Numbered from the stretch's first letter, positions 33,330 through 42,693 are shown. The stretch is DNA of 64,000 nucleotides from Lysobacteraceae bacterium (GCA_021372495.1 JAJFUF010000016.1:30204-94203); one strand, 5' to 3'. Numbers and translations: made by a program. Notes: generated by a model from the sequence alone, not told the origin.

Positions 33330-35489
33330 TCAGTAGTGGAAGTTGACGCTCAGCCATGCGCTGCGCGGCGCGCCGGGGCTGATGTTGTTGTTGCTGTTGG
33401 CGCTGGCGAAGTAGCGTTTGTTGCCCAGGTTCTCGATGTTGAGCTGCACCTGCATCGAGGGGTCGAGCGTCCAGTAGAGCGCCGCGTCGACGCGGGTGAA
33501 GGCGGGCAGCGTCACTTGGTTGTCGACGTTGGCGAAGATCGCGCCGCGGTGGACGATGCCGAGGCCGGCACCGAACTTCTGGCTGAAGTCGTAGCGGTTC
33601 CACAGCGAAACCGTATGGCGCGGCAACTGCGCCAAGCGGTTGCCCTTGACCGCGGTGGCCGACTGCGTGGCGGTGATTTCGCCGGTCTGGTACGCATAGC
33701 CGCCCATTACCTGCCAGGCCGGCGTGATGTGGCCGGCGATGCCGAGTTCCGCGCCCTTCGCGACCTGGCCGTCGACCAAGATCATGCGGGTGGCGTCGTC
33801 CGGATCGACGATGGCCACGTTGCCGCGGTCCAGGCGATACATGGCCGCGCTGGCCTGCAGGTCCGGGCGGATGTCCCACTTGGCGCCGATCTCGCGGTTG
33901 AGGAAGCTTTCCGGTTCGAGCGACGCGTTGCTGGCGTTGAGCGAAGCCAACTGGTCCCCGGCGCGCGGCTGGAAGGCCTTGCTGTAGCTGGCGTACAGCG
34001 AGATGTCGTCGACCGGCTTGTAGATCAGGCCGGCGCGCGGCGACCACGGGTCGTCGTCGCTGCGGAAGTCCTGGCTGTTGCGGTTGTTGTGCAGGTCGAC
34101 ACGGAAGTCGTCGCGGCGCACGCCGAGGATGGCCAGCCAGTGCGGCGACAGTTCGATCTGGTCCTGCAGGTAGAGCGCCGCGACCCTCGCGACGCCGTGG
34201 TTGTCGGCATCGGTGGCGCTCTGGCGGAACTCGACCGGGACGTCGACCGTCGGACTGGACAGCGGCACCACGTTGGTACCCGGCGCGAAGTAGCCGGTCA
34301 TGCGGAAGTTGTCGGTGACCTGGAGGCCCAGCTCGGCGCCCGCCAGTACGGTGTGCTGGATGCCGCCGGTGGCCGCCTTCCATACCAGGTCGGTCTGGTT
34401 GAACAGGTTCCTGCGCGCGGTGGCATTGTTGTAGGCAGACAGCGTGACCATGGTGCCGGTGCTGTCCACCGCGCCCGGGAACACGTTCTGGTACATCTTG
34501 TCGTAGTCCGCCCAGCGCAGATGGTTGCGCAAGCTCAGATCGTCGCTGAAGGTGTGTTCGAGGGTGGCGTCGAATGCGTCCACCGTGGCCTTGGTCCGGC
34601 TGAGATCCGGATTGCCGAAAAACGTGGACGGGTCCGTGTCCACCGGCCTGCCCTGGAAGGAAGGGACGCCGCGGTCGGCGGTGCGCCCGTCGTGGAAGTG
34701 TTCGTACGACAGGTGCAGGTGGGTGTCCGCGCCGAAATCGATGCCGAAGGTGGGGTTGGCGCCGTAGCGTTCCAGCTCGAACTTGTCGCGGAAGCTGTTG
34801 GAGTTCTCGTAGACGGCATTGATGCGGAAACCCGCGTCATCGCCGATGCCGGCACCGTAGTCCAGGGTGCCGCGTCGCCGCTGGTCGGAGCCGAGCTGCA
34901 GGCTGCCGCTGCGGTGGTCCATGCCGTCGGCTTGGCGCGTCACGCGGTTGATCACGCCGCCGCTGCCGCCGCGGCCGAAGATCATCGCGTTCGGGCCTTT
35001 GAGCGCCTCCACGCGCTCGAGATTGTAGACGTCTCGGTAGTACTGCACGTCGTCGCGAATGCCGTCGACGAAGAAATCGCCGGTGGAACTGATGCCGCGC
35101 AGCACCGCCGTGTCGCGGTTGCCTTCACCCTGCGCCACGCCGATGCCGGGCATGTAGCGGAAGGCTTCGGCCATGCTGGTCATCGCCTGGTCGGCGATCA
35201 GCTTGTCGGTGACCACAGTGACCGCTTGCGGCACGTCCAGGAGCGGGGTGTCGGTCTTCGTTGCGCTGCGCGTGTGGCGCGCGCTGTAATCGGGCAGGTA
35301 GCGCTGGCCGGTCACGACGACGCTTTCCAGCTCGGTCGCCTCATTGGATCCGTTGGCATCTTCTTCCGCGGCATGACCGGCAGGCTCGGCGGCGTGGGCA
35401 GGTGCGCACGGCGCCAGCCCGAGCGCGAACGCAAGCGCAAGCGGGAATAGGGGCAGGCGGATGGCGCGCGTCTGCAATGGGGAACGCAT
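33330..35489 (-). CDS. TonB-dependent siderophore receptor
   Basis: A 719-residue outer-membrane receptor with signal peptide ending AHA. The TonB box is likely in TELESVVVTGQRY. The plug has LLDVPQAVTVVTDKLI, YMPGIGVAQGEGNRDTAVLRG, FVDGIRDDVQYYRD and VEALKGPNAMIFGRGGSGGV, typical of the FhuA/Fiu class. The 22-strand barrel ends NLGNKRYFASANSN...LSVNFHY. It imports a ferric siderophore (probably catecholate or hydroxamate; not decidable). A Fur-like AT-rich site lies 67 bp upstream and a PepSY gene follows. Confidence 0.93.
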   Translation of the reverse strand: MRSPLQTRAIRLPLFPLALAFALGLAPCAPAHAAEPAGHAAEEDANGSNEATELESVVVTGQRYLPDYSARHTRSATKTDTPLLDVPQAVTVVTDKLIADQAMTSMAEAFRYMPGIGVAQGEGNRDTAVLRGISSTGDFFVDGIRDDVQYYRDVYNLERVEALKGPNAMIFGRGGSGGVINRVTRQADGMDHRSGSLQLGSDQRRRGTLDYGAGIGDDAGFRINAVYENSNSFRDKFELERYGANPTFGIDFGADTHLHLSYEHFHDGRTADRGVPSFQGRPVDTDPSTFFGNPDLSRTKATVDAFDATLEHTFSDDLSLRNHLRWADYDKMYQNVFPGAVDSTGTMVTLSAYNNATARRNLFNQTDLVWKAATGGIQHTVLAGAELGLQVTDNFRMTGYFAPGTNVVPLSSPTVDVPVEFRQSATDADNHGVARVAALYLQDQIELSPHWLAILGVRRDDFRVDLHNNRNSQDFRSDDDPWSPRAGLIYKPVDDISLYASYSKAFQPRAGDQLASLNASNASLEPESFLNREIGAKWDIRPDLQASAAMYRLDRGNVAIVDPDDATRMILVDGQVAKGAELGIAGHITPAWQVMGGYAYQTGEITATQSATAVKGNRLAQLPRHTVSLWNRYDFSQKFGAGLGIVHRGAIFANVDNQVTLPAFTRVDAALYWTLDPSMQVQLNIENLGNKRYFASANSNNNISPGAPRSAWLSVNFHY

Positions 35490-35555
35490 GATGACCTCGT
35501 TGGCGTGGGACGACGCCGCATGTGGCGTGTTAGGGCGCGCATCGTAATGCGACGT

Positions 35556-35577
35556 ATTCTCAATTGCAATTGATTCG
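35556..35577. promoter_or_regulatory. Fur-box-like site upstream of the TonB receptor
   Basis: On the minus strand GCGAATCAATTGCAATTG continues into AGAATACG. This AT-rich stretch resembles Fur sites in Xanthomonadales, with a CAATTG direct repeat and a GAAT/ATTC frame. It stands out in 70% GC surroundings and lies between the divergent receptor and patatin genes. Iron repression of the receptor-PepSY operon is inferred. Confidence 0.55.
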
Positions 35578-35752
35578 CAATAGCGCCCGAGGACGCCGCA
35601 GCTAGGCCTGCCCGCGGAAGGCGGCCATACTTTCTGTAGCCGGTTGCGCCCCGGCTTCGAGGTCCGCCTTGGTCAGGCGTGAACCCGCCGGTGGCGCTGC
35701 GACGGGGCGCAGCTCAGGTGCGATTCGGGGACGGCCAGCGAAGATGCCGGAC

Positions 35753-36709
35753 ATGAACGATCCCGCGGTTTCCGCTACGACGGCGGACGCTTCGCCGCGC
35801 CGGCCCCGCGTCGCGCTCGCGCTCGGCTCCGGCGGCGCCAAGGGGCTGGCGCACATCGGCGTGATCGAGGCGCTGGAGGCGGCCGGCTTCGACATCGTCG
35901 CGATCGCCGGCAGTTCGATGGGCGCGCTGGTCGGCGGCACCTATGCCGCTGGTCGCCTGGGCGTCTACCGCGACTGGGTCAGCGCGCTGCAGAAGATGGA
36001 CGTGCTGCGCCTGGTCGACTGGACCCTGTCCGGCGGCGGCCTGATCAAGGGCGAGCGCATCATCGCCGTGCTGCGCGAGCTGATCGGCGAAATCGACATC
36101 GAGGCGCTGCCGGTCACCTTCACCGCGGTCGCCACCGACATCGACCGCCAGCGCGAGGTGTGGCTGACGCGCGGCCCGCTGTTCGATGCGATCCGCGCCT
36201 CGATCGCGATCCCGACGATCTTCCGCCCGCACCAGCTCGACGGCCGCCGCCTGGTCGACGGCGGGCTGATGAACCCGGTGCCGCTGACGCCGCTGCTGCG
36301 CGAGCCCAGCGACTACATCATCGCGGTCAGCGTCAACGGTCCCGAGGAGGCGTTGGCGCCGCAGCGCGAGGCCAGCGCCGGCCCCGGCCACAACGGGCTG
36401 CGGCAGAAGATCGCCGACTTCGTCGAGCGCACCGTCGGCGGCCATGCCGGCACGGAGCGCGAAACCGGCTGGCTGGAAATCATGGGCCGCGCGCTCGACC
36501 TGGTGCAGGACAACCTGGCGCAACTGAAGCTCGCCGCGCACCGCCCGGACCTGCTGATCGAGATCCCGCGCAACGCCTGCGCGGCGTACGAGTTCTACCG
36601 CGCCGAGCCGATGATCGCGCTGGGCCGCGAGCGTGCGCAGCGCGCGCTCGCGGCGTGGGAACCGCTGCGGGCGCGCGACGCTGCCGGCGCACCGCCGATG
36701 CCTGTCTAG
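35753..36709 (+). CDS. patatin-like phospholipase (NTE/RssA family)
   Basis: A 318-residue protein with the patatin core: oxyanion loop ALGSGGAKGLAHIGVIEAL, nucleophile elbow IAGSSMGALVGGTYA with the catalytic Ser, and the catalytic Asp in RLVDGGLMNPVPLTPL (DGG motif). An amphipathic C-terminal part follows. It is expected to hydrolyse membrane phospholipids at the cytoplasmic face. ATGs at 35744 and 35753 are both possible; 35753 is used. Divergent from the TonB receptor, with a CATACT -10-like hexamer at 35626. Confidence 0.92.
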   Translation: MNDPAVSATTADASPRRPRVALALGSGGAKGLAHIGVIEALEAAGFDIVAIAGSSMGALVGGTYAAGRLGVYRDWVSALQKMDVLRLVDWTLSGGGLIKGERIIAVLRELIGEIDIEALPVTFTAVATDIDRQREVWLTRGPLFDAIRASIAIPTIFRPHQLDGRRLVDGGLMNPVPLTPLLREPSDYIIAVSVNGPEEALAPQREASAGPGHNGLRQKIADFVERTVGGHAGTERETGWLEIMGRALDLVQDNLAQLKLAAHRPDLLIEIPRNACAAYEFYRAEPMIALGRERAQRALAAWEPLRARDAAGAPPMPV

Positions 36710-36736
36710 GCAATCAATCGGCCGCCGCCGCGGCGC

Positions 36737-36742
36737 TACGAT
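36737..36742 (+). promoter_or_regulatory. -10-like element (GC)TACGAT
   Basis: TACGAT in GGCGCTACGATGG, 33 bases before the DUF1579 gene start. It resembles the GCTATGAT elements upstream of other genes here. Confidence 0.35.
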
Positions 36743-36774
36743 GGCGCGCCCCTGTCGGGCCATTGGGAGGAGCC

Positions 36775-37380
36775 ATGAACACGACCCTGCGTGTTGCCGG
36801 CTGCATCGCCCTGGCGCTGAGCGCCACCGCCCTCGCCGACGACAAAACCAAGACCCCGCCGCCGATCAACGCCGAGCAGCAGGCGATGGCGGACGCCTAC
36901 CAGCGCATGGGCGAGGTGCGCGCCGAGCACAAGCGCCTCGCCTACTTCGTCGGCAACTGGCAGGCCCGCATGACGACCTGGATGGACCCGAAGGCGCCGC
37001 CGCAGACCAGCGAAGGCAAGTCCAGCAGCGAAGCGGTGTTCGACGGCCGCTACATCCAGACGCGCCACGAAGGCACGTTCATGGGCCAGTCCTACCGCGG
37101 CGAAGGCGTGCTCGGCTTTGACAACCTGCGCGGCCGCTACTTCAACACCTGGATGGACAACATGTCGACCGGCATCTGGCTGGCCTGGGGCAGCTATGAC
37201 GCGGCCAGGAACGCTTATGCCTTCCATGGCCAGATGGACGACCCGATGAAGCCGGGCGCCAAGGTGCCGGTGCGCGAGGTGATCCGCATCGTCGATCCCG
37301 CCCACTACGTGTTCGAGTGGTACGAGACGCGCAAGGGCAAGGAAGCGAAGACGATGCAGATCGAGTACGCCAGGCAGTGA
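36775..37380 (+). CDS. DUF1579 family exported protein
   Basis: A 201-residue protein with signal peptide MNTTLRVAGCIALALSATALA. The DUF1579 domain shows LAYFVGNWQARMTTWMDPKAP, EAVFDGRYIQTRHEGTFMGQ, GVLGFDNLRGRYFNTWMDNM and EVIRIVDPAHYVFEWYE. The fold is lipocalin-like in predictions; function unknown. GGGAGGAG 4 bases before the ATG fixes the start. Convergent with uvrD; the 144-bp gap contains CATGCCGG/CCGGCATG arms (37384-37423) that could form a weak hairpin. Confidence 0.87.
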   Translation: MNTTLRVAGCIALALSATALADDKTKTPPPINAEQQAMADAYQRMGEVRAEHKRLAYFVGNWQARMTTWMDPKAPPQTSEGKSSSEAVFDGRYIQTRHEGTFMGQSYRGEGVLGFDNLRGRYFNTWMDNMSTGIWLAWGSYDAARNAYAFHGQMDDPMKPGAKVPVREVIRIVDPAHYVFEWYETRKGKEAKTMQIEYARQ

Positions 37381-37524
37381 GCGCATGCCGGGGCCGCGGG
37401 CGGCTCCGCCCCCGATCCGGCATGTCGCGGGAGCGGCTGCAGCCGCGGGTGGCGTTCGGCATCGCGAGCGAAGCCACCCCCGCGCTCGTTCGGGCCAGGG
37501 TGAGCGCAGCGCGTCCCGCCGGCG

Positions 37525-39843
37525 TCACAGCGCGGTGAGGTTGGCGTAGGCCAGCACCAGCCACTTCGCGCCGGCGTCCTCGAAGTTGACCTGCACGCGC
37601 GTGTGCGCGCCGGAGCCTTCGGCGGCGACCACCACGCCCTCGCCGAAGCTGGCGTGGCGCACGCGCTGGCCGAGGTGCAGCGGCATCGCCTCCAGCGGCG
37701 CGCTCTCGGCGAAGCGGCCGGCGTAGGCGGGGCGGCTGACCTTGGGGCGCGGGCGCACCTCGTCCAGCAGCTCGGGCGGAATCTCGGCGAGGAAGCGCGA
37801 CGGCCGCGCCAGCATCTCCACGCCGTGCAGGCGGCGCGATTCCGCATAGCTGATCAGCAGGCGCTGGCGTGCGCGGGTGATGCCGACATAGGCGAGGCGG
37901 CGCTCTTCCTCGAGGCGGCCTTCCTCCTCGACGGAACGCTGGCTGGGGAACAGGCCTTCCTCCAGCCCGGCCAGGAACACCACCGGGAACTCCAGGCCCT
38001 TGGCCGAGTGCAGCGTCATCAGCTGCACGCAGTCGTCGCCGGCCTCGCCCTGGCCTTCGCCGGCTTCCAGCGCGGCGTGGGCGAGGAAGGCGGCGAGTTC
38101 GGACAGTCCCGCTTCGACGTCGTCGGGCGTCAGTTCGAAGCGGCTGGCGACGTTGACCAGCTCGTCCAGGTTGTCGACGCGCGACTCGGCGTTGCCGCGC
38201 GAATCCTTCTCGTAGTAATCGCGCAGGCCGCTGACGGCGATCGCATGTTCGAGCTGTTCGGAGAGGGGGAGCGCGGGGCTCGGGATCCGGGGGCCGGGGC
38301 CCGGGAATGGCGACGCGGGGCTCCGTGTTTCATCGGGCGCGACGGCGGCGCCCGCTTCCGCGGAAGATTCGGGGATCGCCGCGCTCTCTGCCTTTCCGGG
38401 TCCCGAGTCCCGGATCCCGAGTCCCGCGAAGTCCCGCGCCATCCCGTCGATCAGCGCCAGAAACCCCTTCAGCGCGTTCTTCGCACGCGCCGCGAGGCCG
38501 CCGCCGGACAGCTCGGCCAGCGCGGCCTCCCACAGCGAGGTCTGCTCCGCGCGCGCGCGCCGGCGCAGCGCGTCCAGCGTGCGCTCGCCGATGCCGCGCG
38601 GCGGCGTGTTGACCGCGCGCTCGAACGCGGCGTCGTCGTGGCGGTTGGCGGCGAGGCGCAGGTACGCCAGCGCGTCCTTGACCTCGGCGCGGTCGAAGAA
38701 GCGCAGGCCGCCGTAGACGCGGTAGGGCACGTCGTGCTGGATCAGCTGCTCTTCGAAGTTGCGCGACTGCGCGTTGGAGCGGTACAGGATGGCGAGGTCG
38801 CTGGCCTTGCCGCCGCCGGCGATCCATTCGCGCACGCGCTCGACCACGAAGCGCGCCTCGTCCTGCTCGTTGTAGGCGGCGTACAGCGCGATCGGCGCGC
38901 CCGGCTCGCCGGCGGTCCACAACTGCTTGCCGAGGCGCGTGCTGTTGCGCGCGATCACCGCGTTGGCGGCCTTGAGGATGGTGGACGTCGAGCGGTAATT
39001 CTGCTCCAGGCGGATGGTCTTCGCGCCGGGGAAGTCGCGCAGGAACTGCTGCACGTTCTCCACCTTGGCGCCGCGCCAGCCGTAGATCGCCTGGTCGTCG
39101 TCGCCGACCACGAACACCTGGCCGGTGCTGCCGGCGAGCACGCGAATCCAGGCGTACTGCAGCGTGTTGGTGTCCTGGAACTCGTCGACCAGCAGGTGCC
39201 GCCAGCGCTCGCGGTAGTGCGCCAGCAGCGCCGGCTCGGTCAGCCACAGCTCGTGCGAGCGCAGCAGCAGCTCGGCGAAATCGACCAGCCCGGCGCGGCG
39301 GCAGGCGTCCTCGTAGGCGCGGTAGATGTCGAGCAGCGTTTTCGCGACCGGATGCTGGTGGTGCTCGATGCTGTCCGGGCGTCGGCCCTCGTCCTTCCAG
39401 CTGTTGATCTGCCAGGCGGCCTGGCGCGGCGGAAAGCGCGCCTCGTCGATGCCGAGGCCGGCGACCACGCGCTTGACCAGGCGCTGCTGGTCGTCGGCGT
39501 CGAGGATCTGGAACGTCTCCGGCAGCTTCGCCTCGCGCCAGTGCCGGCGCAGCAGGCGATGGGCGATGCCGTGGAAGGTGCCGACGGTCAGCCCGCGCGA
39601 ACCCTGCGGCAGCAGGCCGTCCAGGCGCGCGCGCATCTCGCCGGCGGCCTTGTTGGTGAAGGTGACCGCGAGGATCGCCCACGGCGGCACGCGCTCGACC
39701 TCGGTCAGCCAGGCGATGCGGTGGGTCAGCACGCGCGTCTTGCCGGAACCGGCGCCGGCCAGCACGAGATAGTGGCCGGGCGGCGCGCTGACCGCCTCGC
39801 GCTGGGCGTCGTTGAGATGGTCGAGCAGGTGGGACACGTCCAT
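37525..39843 (-). CDS. uvrD: DNA helicase II (UvrD/Rep family)
   Basis: ATP-dependent 3'-5' helicase for excision and mismatch repair. The 772-residue protein has Walker A AGAGSGKT (29-36), motif Ia VTFTNKAAGEMRARL, motif II LLVDEFQDTN, motif III GDDDQAIYGWRGA, IV IRLEQNYRSTSTILKAAN, V LMTLHSAKGLEFPVVFLAGLEEGLFP and VI RRLAYVGITRARQRL. About residues 472-524 carry an extra Gly/Pro/Ser-rich stretch (GIRDSGPGKAES...PRIPSPAL) encoded by the inverted-repeat element at 38272-38428. This lies within the 2B subdomain and makes the protein longer than the usual 720-730. The reading frame is preserved on both sides. Start at MDVSHLL by family likeness. Confidence 0.95.
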   Translation of the reverse strand: MDVSHLLDHLNDAQREAVSAPPGHYLVLAGAGSGKTRVLTHRIAWLTEVERVPPWAILAVTFTNKAAGEMRARLDGLLPQGSRGLTVGTFHGIAHRLLRRHWREAKLPETFQILDADDQQRLVKRVVAGLGIDEARFPPRQAAWQINSWKDEGRRPDSIEHHQHPVAKTLLDIYRAYEDACRRAGLVDFAELLLRSHELWLTEPALLAHYRERWRHLLVDEFQDTNTLQYAWIRVLAGSTGQVFVVGDDDQAIYGWRGAKVENVQQFLRDFPGAKTIRLEQNYRSTSTILKAANAVIARNSTRLGKQLWTAGEPGAPIALYAAYNEQDEARFVVERVREWIAGGGKASDLAILYRSNAQSRNFEEQLIQHDVPYRVYGGLRFFDRAEVKDALAYLRLAANRHDDAAFERAVNTPPRGIGERTLDALRRRARAEQTSLWEAALAELSGGGLAARAKNALKGFLALIDGMARDFAGLGIRDSGPGKAESAAIPESSAEAGAAVAPDETRSPASPFPGPGPRIPSPALPLSEQLEHAIAVSGLRDYYEKDSRGNAESRVDNLDELVNVASRFELTPDDVEAGLSELAAFLAHAALEAGEGQGEAGDDCVQLMTLHSAKGLEFPVVFLAGLEEGLFPSQRSVEEEGRLEEERRLAYVGITRARQRLLISYAESRRLHGVEMLARPSRFLAEIPPELLDEVRPRPKVSRPAYAGRFAESAPLEAMPLHLGQRVRHASFGEGVVVAAEGSGAHTRVQVNFEDAGAKWLVLAYANLTAL
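38272..38428. repeat. inverted-repeat element inserted in frame in uvrD
   Basis: Left arm 38272-38304 and right arm 38396-38428 (33 bases each) are reverse complements at 28 of 33 positions and share the unit GGGACTCGGGATCCGGGACTCGGGA, allowing the substitutions in the left arm. A 91-base loop separates them. The same type of arm forms the perfect inverted repeat at 52418-52562. Total length 157 bases matches the roughly 52 residues of UvrD that have no counterpart in E. coli UvrD. Confidence 0.75.
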
Positions 39844-39907
39844 CCGCCGATTGTACCGGCGCATCGCGCGTCGCCGCGGAATCTTGGCGGCCGTCGCGCG
39901 ATCCCTC

Positions 39908-41353
39908 ATGCTGATGCGCATGCGCGCCTGGCTTCTGCCGTTTGCACTGTTGCCGCTCGCCGTGGCGAACGCCGCCGTGCATTACCGCCTGCGCTACGAC
40001 GCCGCGGACGCGTCGATGGCGGTGGCGCTGTGCAGCGACGCCGCGCAGGCCGAACTGCGCCTGATCGCCGACGACGATGCGCCGCGCTACGTGAGCGGGC
40101 TCGTGCGCGACAGCGGCGCGCCGGTGGTGCGTGCGGGCGGCGCATGGGTCGCCCGCGATTGGCGCGCCGGCGAATGCCTGCGCTATCGCGCCGACCTTGG
40201 CCGCATCGCCGCCGCGCAGCGCCCCGACGTCGGCTGGCGCCGTGGCGACGACCTGCTGACTTCGCCGACGCTGTGGCTGCTGCAGCCGGCCGATGCGGGC
40301 CGCGCCGACGCCGAAGTCGCGCTGCCCGCCGGCTACGCGCTGTCGGCGCCGTGGCAACCGCTGCCCGCGGACGCCGGCGCGCGCTGCTACCGCATCGCGC
40401 TGACGCCGCTGGACTGGGCGGCGACGGTGGCGGTCGGGCGCTTCGTCGAGATGCCGCTGGCGCTGCCGGGCGGCACGCTGCGCATCGCCATCATGGACGG
40501 CGCCGACGCCGCGCAGCGCGCGGCGCTGCGCGCATGGCTGGCGCGCGTCAGCCAGGCGGTGCTGGACGGCTACGGCCGCCTGCCGATTCCCGATGTGCAG
40601 GTGCTGGTGGTGCCGGTGTCGCGCCGGCATGGCGGCGACGCGGTGGTGTTCGGCGAATCGACGCGCGGGCAGGGCCACGCGCTGATCCTGCGGGTCGATC
40701 CGGCCGCGCCGCCCGAAGCGTTCGCCGACGACTGGATCGCCGTGCACGAGCTGTCGCACCTGTTCCATCCCTACCTCGGCGACGACGGCCGCTGGCTCGC
40801 CGAGGGGCTGGCGACGTACTACCAGGAAGTGCTGCGCGCGCGCGCCGGCCTGATCGGCGCGGACGACGCCTGGGGCCGGCTCGACGCCGGCTTCGCGCGC
40901 GGCCGCGCCGACGCGCATCCGGGCATGACGCTGGACGCGGTGTCGGAGCGGATGATGGATCTGCGCGCGTTCATGCGCGTGTACTGGGCCGGCACCGCGT
41001 ACTGGCTGCAGGCCGACGCGGCGCTGCGCCGCGCCAGCGGCGGCCGCTTGAGCGTGGACGTGGCGCTGGCGCGCTTCCGCGACTGCTGCCTGCCCAGTCA
41101 CCGCGCGTGGACGCCCGCGGCGTTCGTCGCCAAGCTGGACGCGCTGACCGGCGGCGACAGCTTCGCGCGGCGCTATCGCGCGTTCGCCAACGCGACGGCG
41201 TTTCCCGATCTCGCGCCGACCTACGCGGCGCTCGGCCTGCGCGCGCAGGCGGACGGCGCGCTGCACATCGGCGGCGACGTGGATGCCGCGGCGCTGCGCG
41301 ATGCGATCATGGCGCCGTCGCGGACGGCGGGCGCGGCGGCCGTCGCGCGCTGA
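39908..41353 (+). CDS. exported zinc metallopeptidase, M61/gluzincin-like
   Basis: A 481-residue exported protein (signal MLMRMRAWLLPFALLPLAVANA). The N-terminal part is a beta-sandwich (RLRYDAADASMAVALCSD). The catalytic part carries the gluzincin motif VHELSHLFHPYLGDDGRWLAEGLATYYQ with zinc ligands HExxH and the downstream Glu, then YWAGTAYWLQADAALR, as in M61 glycyl aminopeptidases and relatives. No PDZ domain follows, so it is a short variant. Three ATGs (39908, 39914, 39920) could start it. Divergent from uvrD (64 bp). Confidence 0.85.
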   Translation: MLMRMRAWLLPFALLPLAVANAAVHYRLRYDAADASMAVALCSDAAQAELRLIADDDAPRYVSGLVRDSGAPVVRAGGAWVARDWRAGECLRYRADLGRIAAAQRPDVGWRRGDDLLTSPTLWLLQPADAGRADAEVALPAGYALSAPWQPLPADAGARCYRIALTPLDWAATVAVGRFVEMPLALPGGTLRIAIMDGADAAQRAALRAWLARVSQAVLDGYGRLPIPDVQVLVVPVSRRHGGDAVVFGESTRGQGHALILRVDPAAPPEAFADDWIAVHELSHLFHPYLGDDGRWLAEGLATYYQEVLRARAGLIGADDAWGRLDAGFARGRADAHPGMTLDAVSERMMDLRAFMRVYWAGTAYWLQADAALRRASGGRLSVDVALARFRDCCLPSHRAWTPAAFVAKLDALTGGDSFARRYRAFANATAFPDLAPTYAALGLRAQADGALHIGGDVDAAALRDAIMAPSRTAGAAAVAR

Positions 41354-41357
41354 GCGC

Positions 41358-41576
41358 TCAGTTTTTCTTCAGCGCGCCGGCCAGCAGCAGTACGCCGCCG
41401 ACCGCGATCAGGCCGTAGCCGACCGGCGCGGGGACCGGCTTCTCGGTGGTGGTCTTGATCTCGAGGCCGCCGAGCTTGGCCGCGGTCTCGGTGTCCTTGT
41501 AGGTGCCCTTGCCGGCCAGCACCCAGATGCCGCCCAGCGCCAGCGCCAGGCCGATCACGAACATCGCGATGCGCAT
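41358..41576 (-). CDS. DUF3185 family small membrane protein
   Basis: A 72-residue protein with two helices, MFVIGLALALGGIWVLAGK and VGYGLIAVGGVLLLAGALKKN, joined by a polar loop (YKDTETAAKLGGLEIKTTTEK). The layout fits DUF3185 proteins. Its stop lies 4 bp from that of the convergent peptidase gene, and its start 10 bp after the saccharopine-dehydrogenase-like gene, so it is probably the last gene of that unit. Function unknown. Confidence 0.8.
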   Translation of the reverse strand: MRIAMFVIGLALALGGIWVLAGKGTYKDTETAAKLGGLEIKTTTEKPVPAPVGYGLIAVGGVLLLAGALKKN

Positions 41577-41586
41577 CGCACGCTCC

Positions 41587-42693
41587 TCACTCGTCGTGCG
41601 GCCGATGGTACGCGAGCGGTCGCGGCTCGGGAACCGGCGCGGCGCGCGCGTCGTCGACCAGCTGCACGCCGGGCAGCGACAGCACCCAGTCCGCGCCCAT
41701 CAGTTGCGAGGGCGTGTAGTAGCCGCCGGCGGGATGCGCGTCCAGCACGTGCGCGACGATGCCCAGCGCGGCGTCGACGGTGAGCGCGTAGCCGTTGGGC
41801 GTGCGCAGCGCCAGCTTCGCCTCGCTGCCGTCGGCGGCGCGCGCCTCGCCCCACACGTAGCAGCCGCTGCGCGCGCGGCGCTCGGCGGACGGGCCGCGCG
41901 TCGCGCCCGCACGCCGCTTGGCGAACGCCTCCACCGGCTTCAGCCGCAGCAGCGGCCGCGCCCAGCGCAGCCAGCGCATCTGCCGGATCGTCGCCGGCGG
42001 CAGCGCCATGTAGGTTTCGACGTTGGGGATGCCGGTGGAGACGTACGCCGTGTAGACGTCGCCCCACGGGATCGTCACCGCGCTGCGCGGCTGGCCGTCG
42101 CGCACGAAGCTGCGCACCTTCCACGCCAGCGGCACCTCCTTCAGCTCGCCGCGCAGGCGGATGCGGCCGCCGGCGCACAGGCCTTCGATCGCGGTGCGCG
42201 CGGTGCCGGGGCTGGGACCGCCGCCGGCCTCGAAGGCCAGCACCAGCTCGTCGGCGCGCGGCAGGCGGCGCTTCAGCATCGCCGCCAGCGAGTCGGTCGG
42301 CACCACGTCGAAGCCGACCCCGGGCGCGACCACCACGCCGCGCTCGCGCGCGCGCTCGTGCCGCGCGTGGCAGTGCGCGAACGCGTCGATCTCGCCGCTG
42401 ATGTCGAGGTAGTGCACGCCGCGCGCGAGACAGGCTTCCAGCAGCGGCCTGCAGGTCGCGGAGAACGGGCCGGCGCAGTTCAGCACCAGCTCGACGTCGT
42501 CCAGGCTGCCCTCGACCGACCGCGCGCCCAGCAGCGCGAACAGGCGGCGATGCAGGCCGAGTTCGGCGGCCAGCGCGTCCAGCGCCTCGCGATTGCGCCC
42601 GGCCAGCAGCGGCTTCAGACCGCGCGCGACGGCGGCGTGCGCGATCAGCCGGCCGGTGTAGCCGTTGGCGCCGTAGATCATGAAGCGCGACAT
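41587..42693 (-). CDS. saccharopine dehydrogenase-like / trans-acting enoyl reductase family protein
   Basis: A 368-residue NAD(P)-dependent protein with N-terminal Rossmann motif FMIYGANGYTGRLIAHAAV, then LVLNCAGPFSATCRPLLEAC and VHYLDISGEIDAF, and VVVAPGVGFDVVPTDSLAAM. These are characteristic of the saccharopine dehydrogenase NADP-binding family related to mycobacterial trans-acting enoyl reductases. There is no sign of lysine-pathway genes nearby, so saccharopine metabolism is unlikely. The actual substrate is unknown. Confidence 0.88.
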   Translation of the reverse strand: MSRFMIYGANGYTGRLIAHAAVARGLKPLLAGRNREALDALAAELGLHRRLFALLGARSVEGSLDDVELVLNCAGPFSATCRPLLEACLARGVHYLDISGEIDAFAHCHARHERARERGVVVAPGVGFDVVPTDSLAAMLKRRLPRADELVLAFEAGGGPSPGTARTAIEGLCAGGRIRLRGELKEVPLAWKVRSFVRDGQPRSAVTIPWGDVYTAYVSTGIPNVETYMALPPATIRQMRWLRWARPLLRLKPVEAFAKRRAGATRGPSAERRARSGCYVWGEARAADGSEAKLALRTPNGYALTVDAALGIVAHVLDAHPAGGYYTPSQLMGADWVLSLPGVQLVDDARAAPVPEPRPLAYHRPHDE

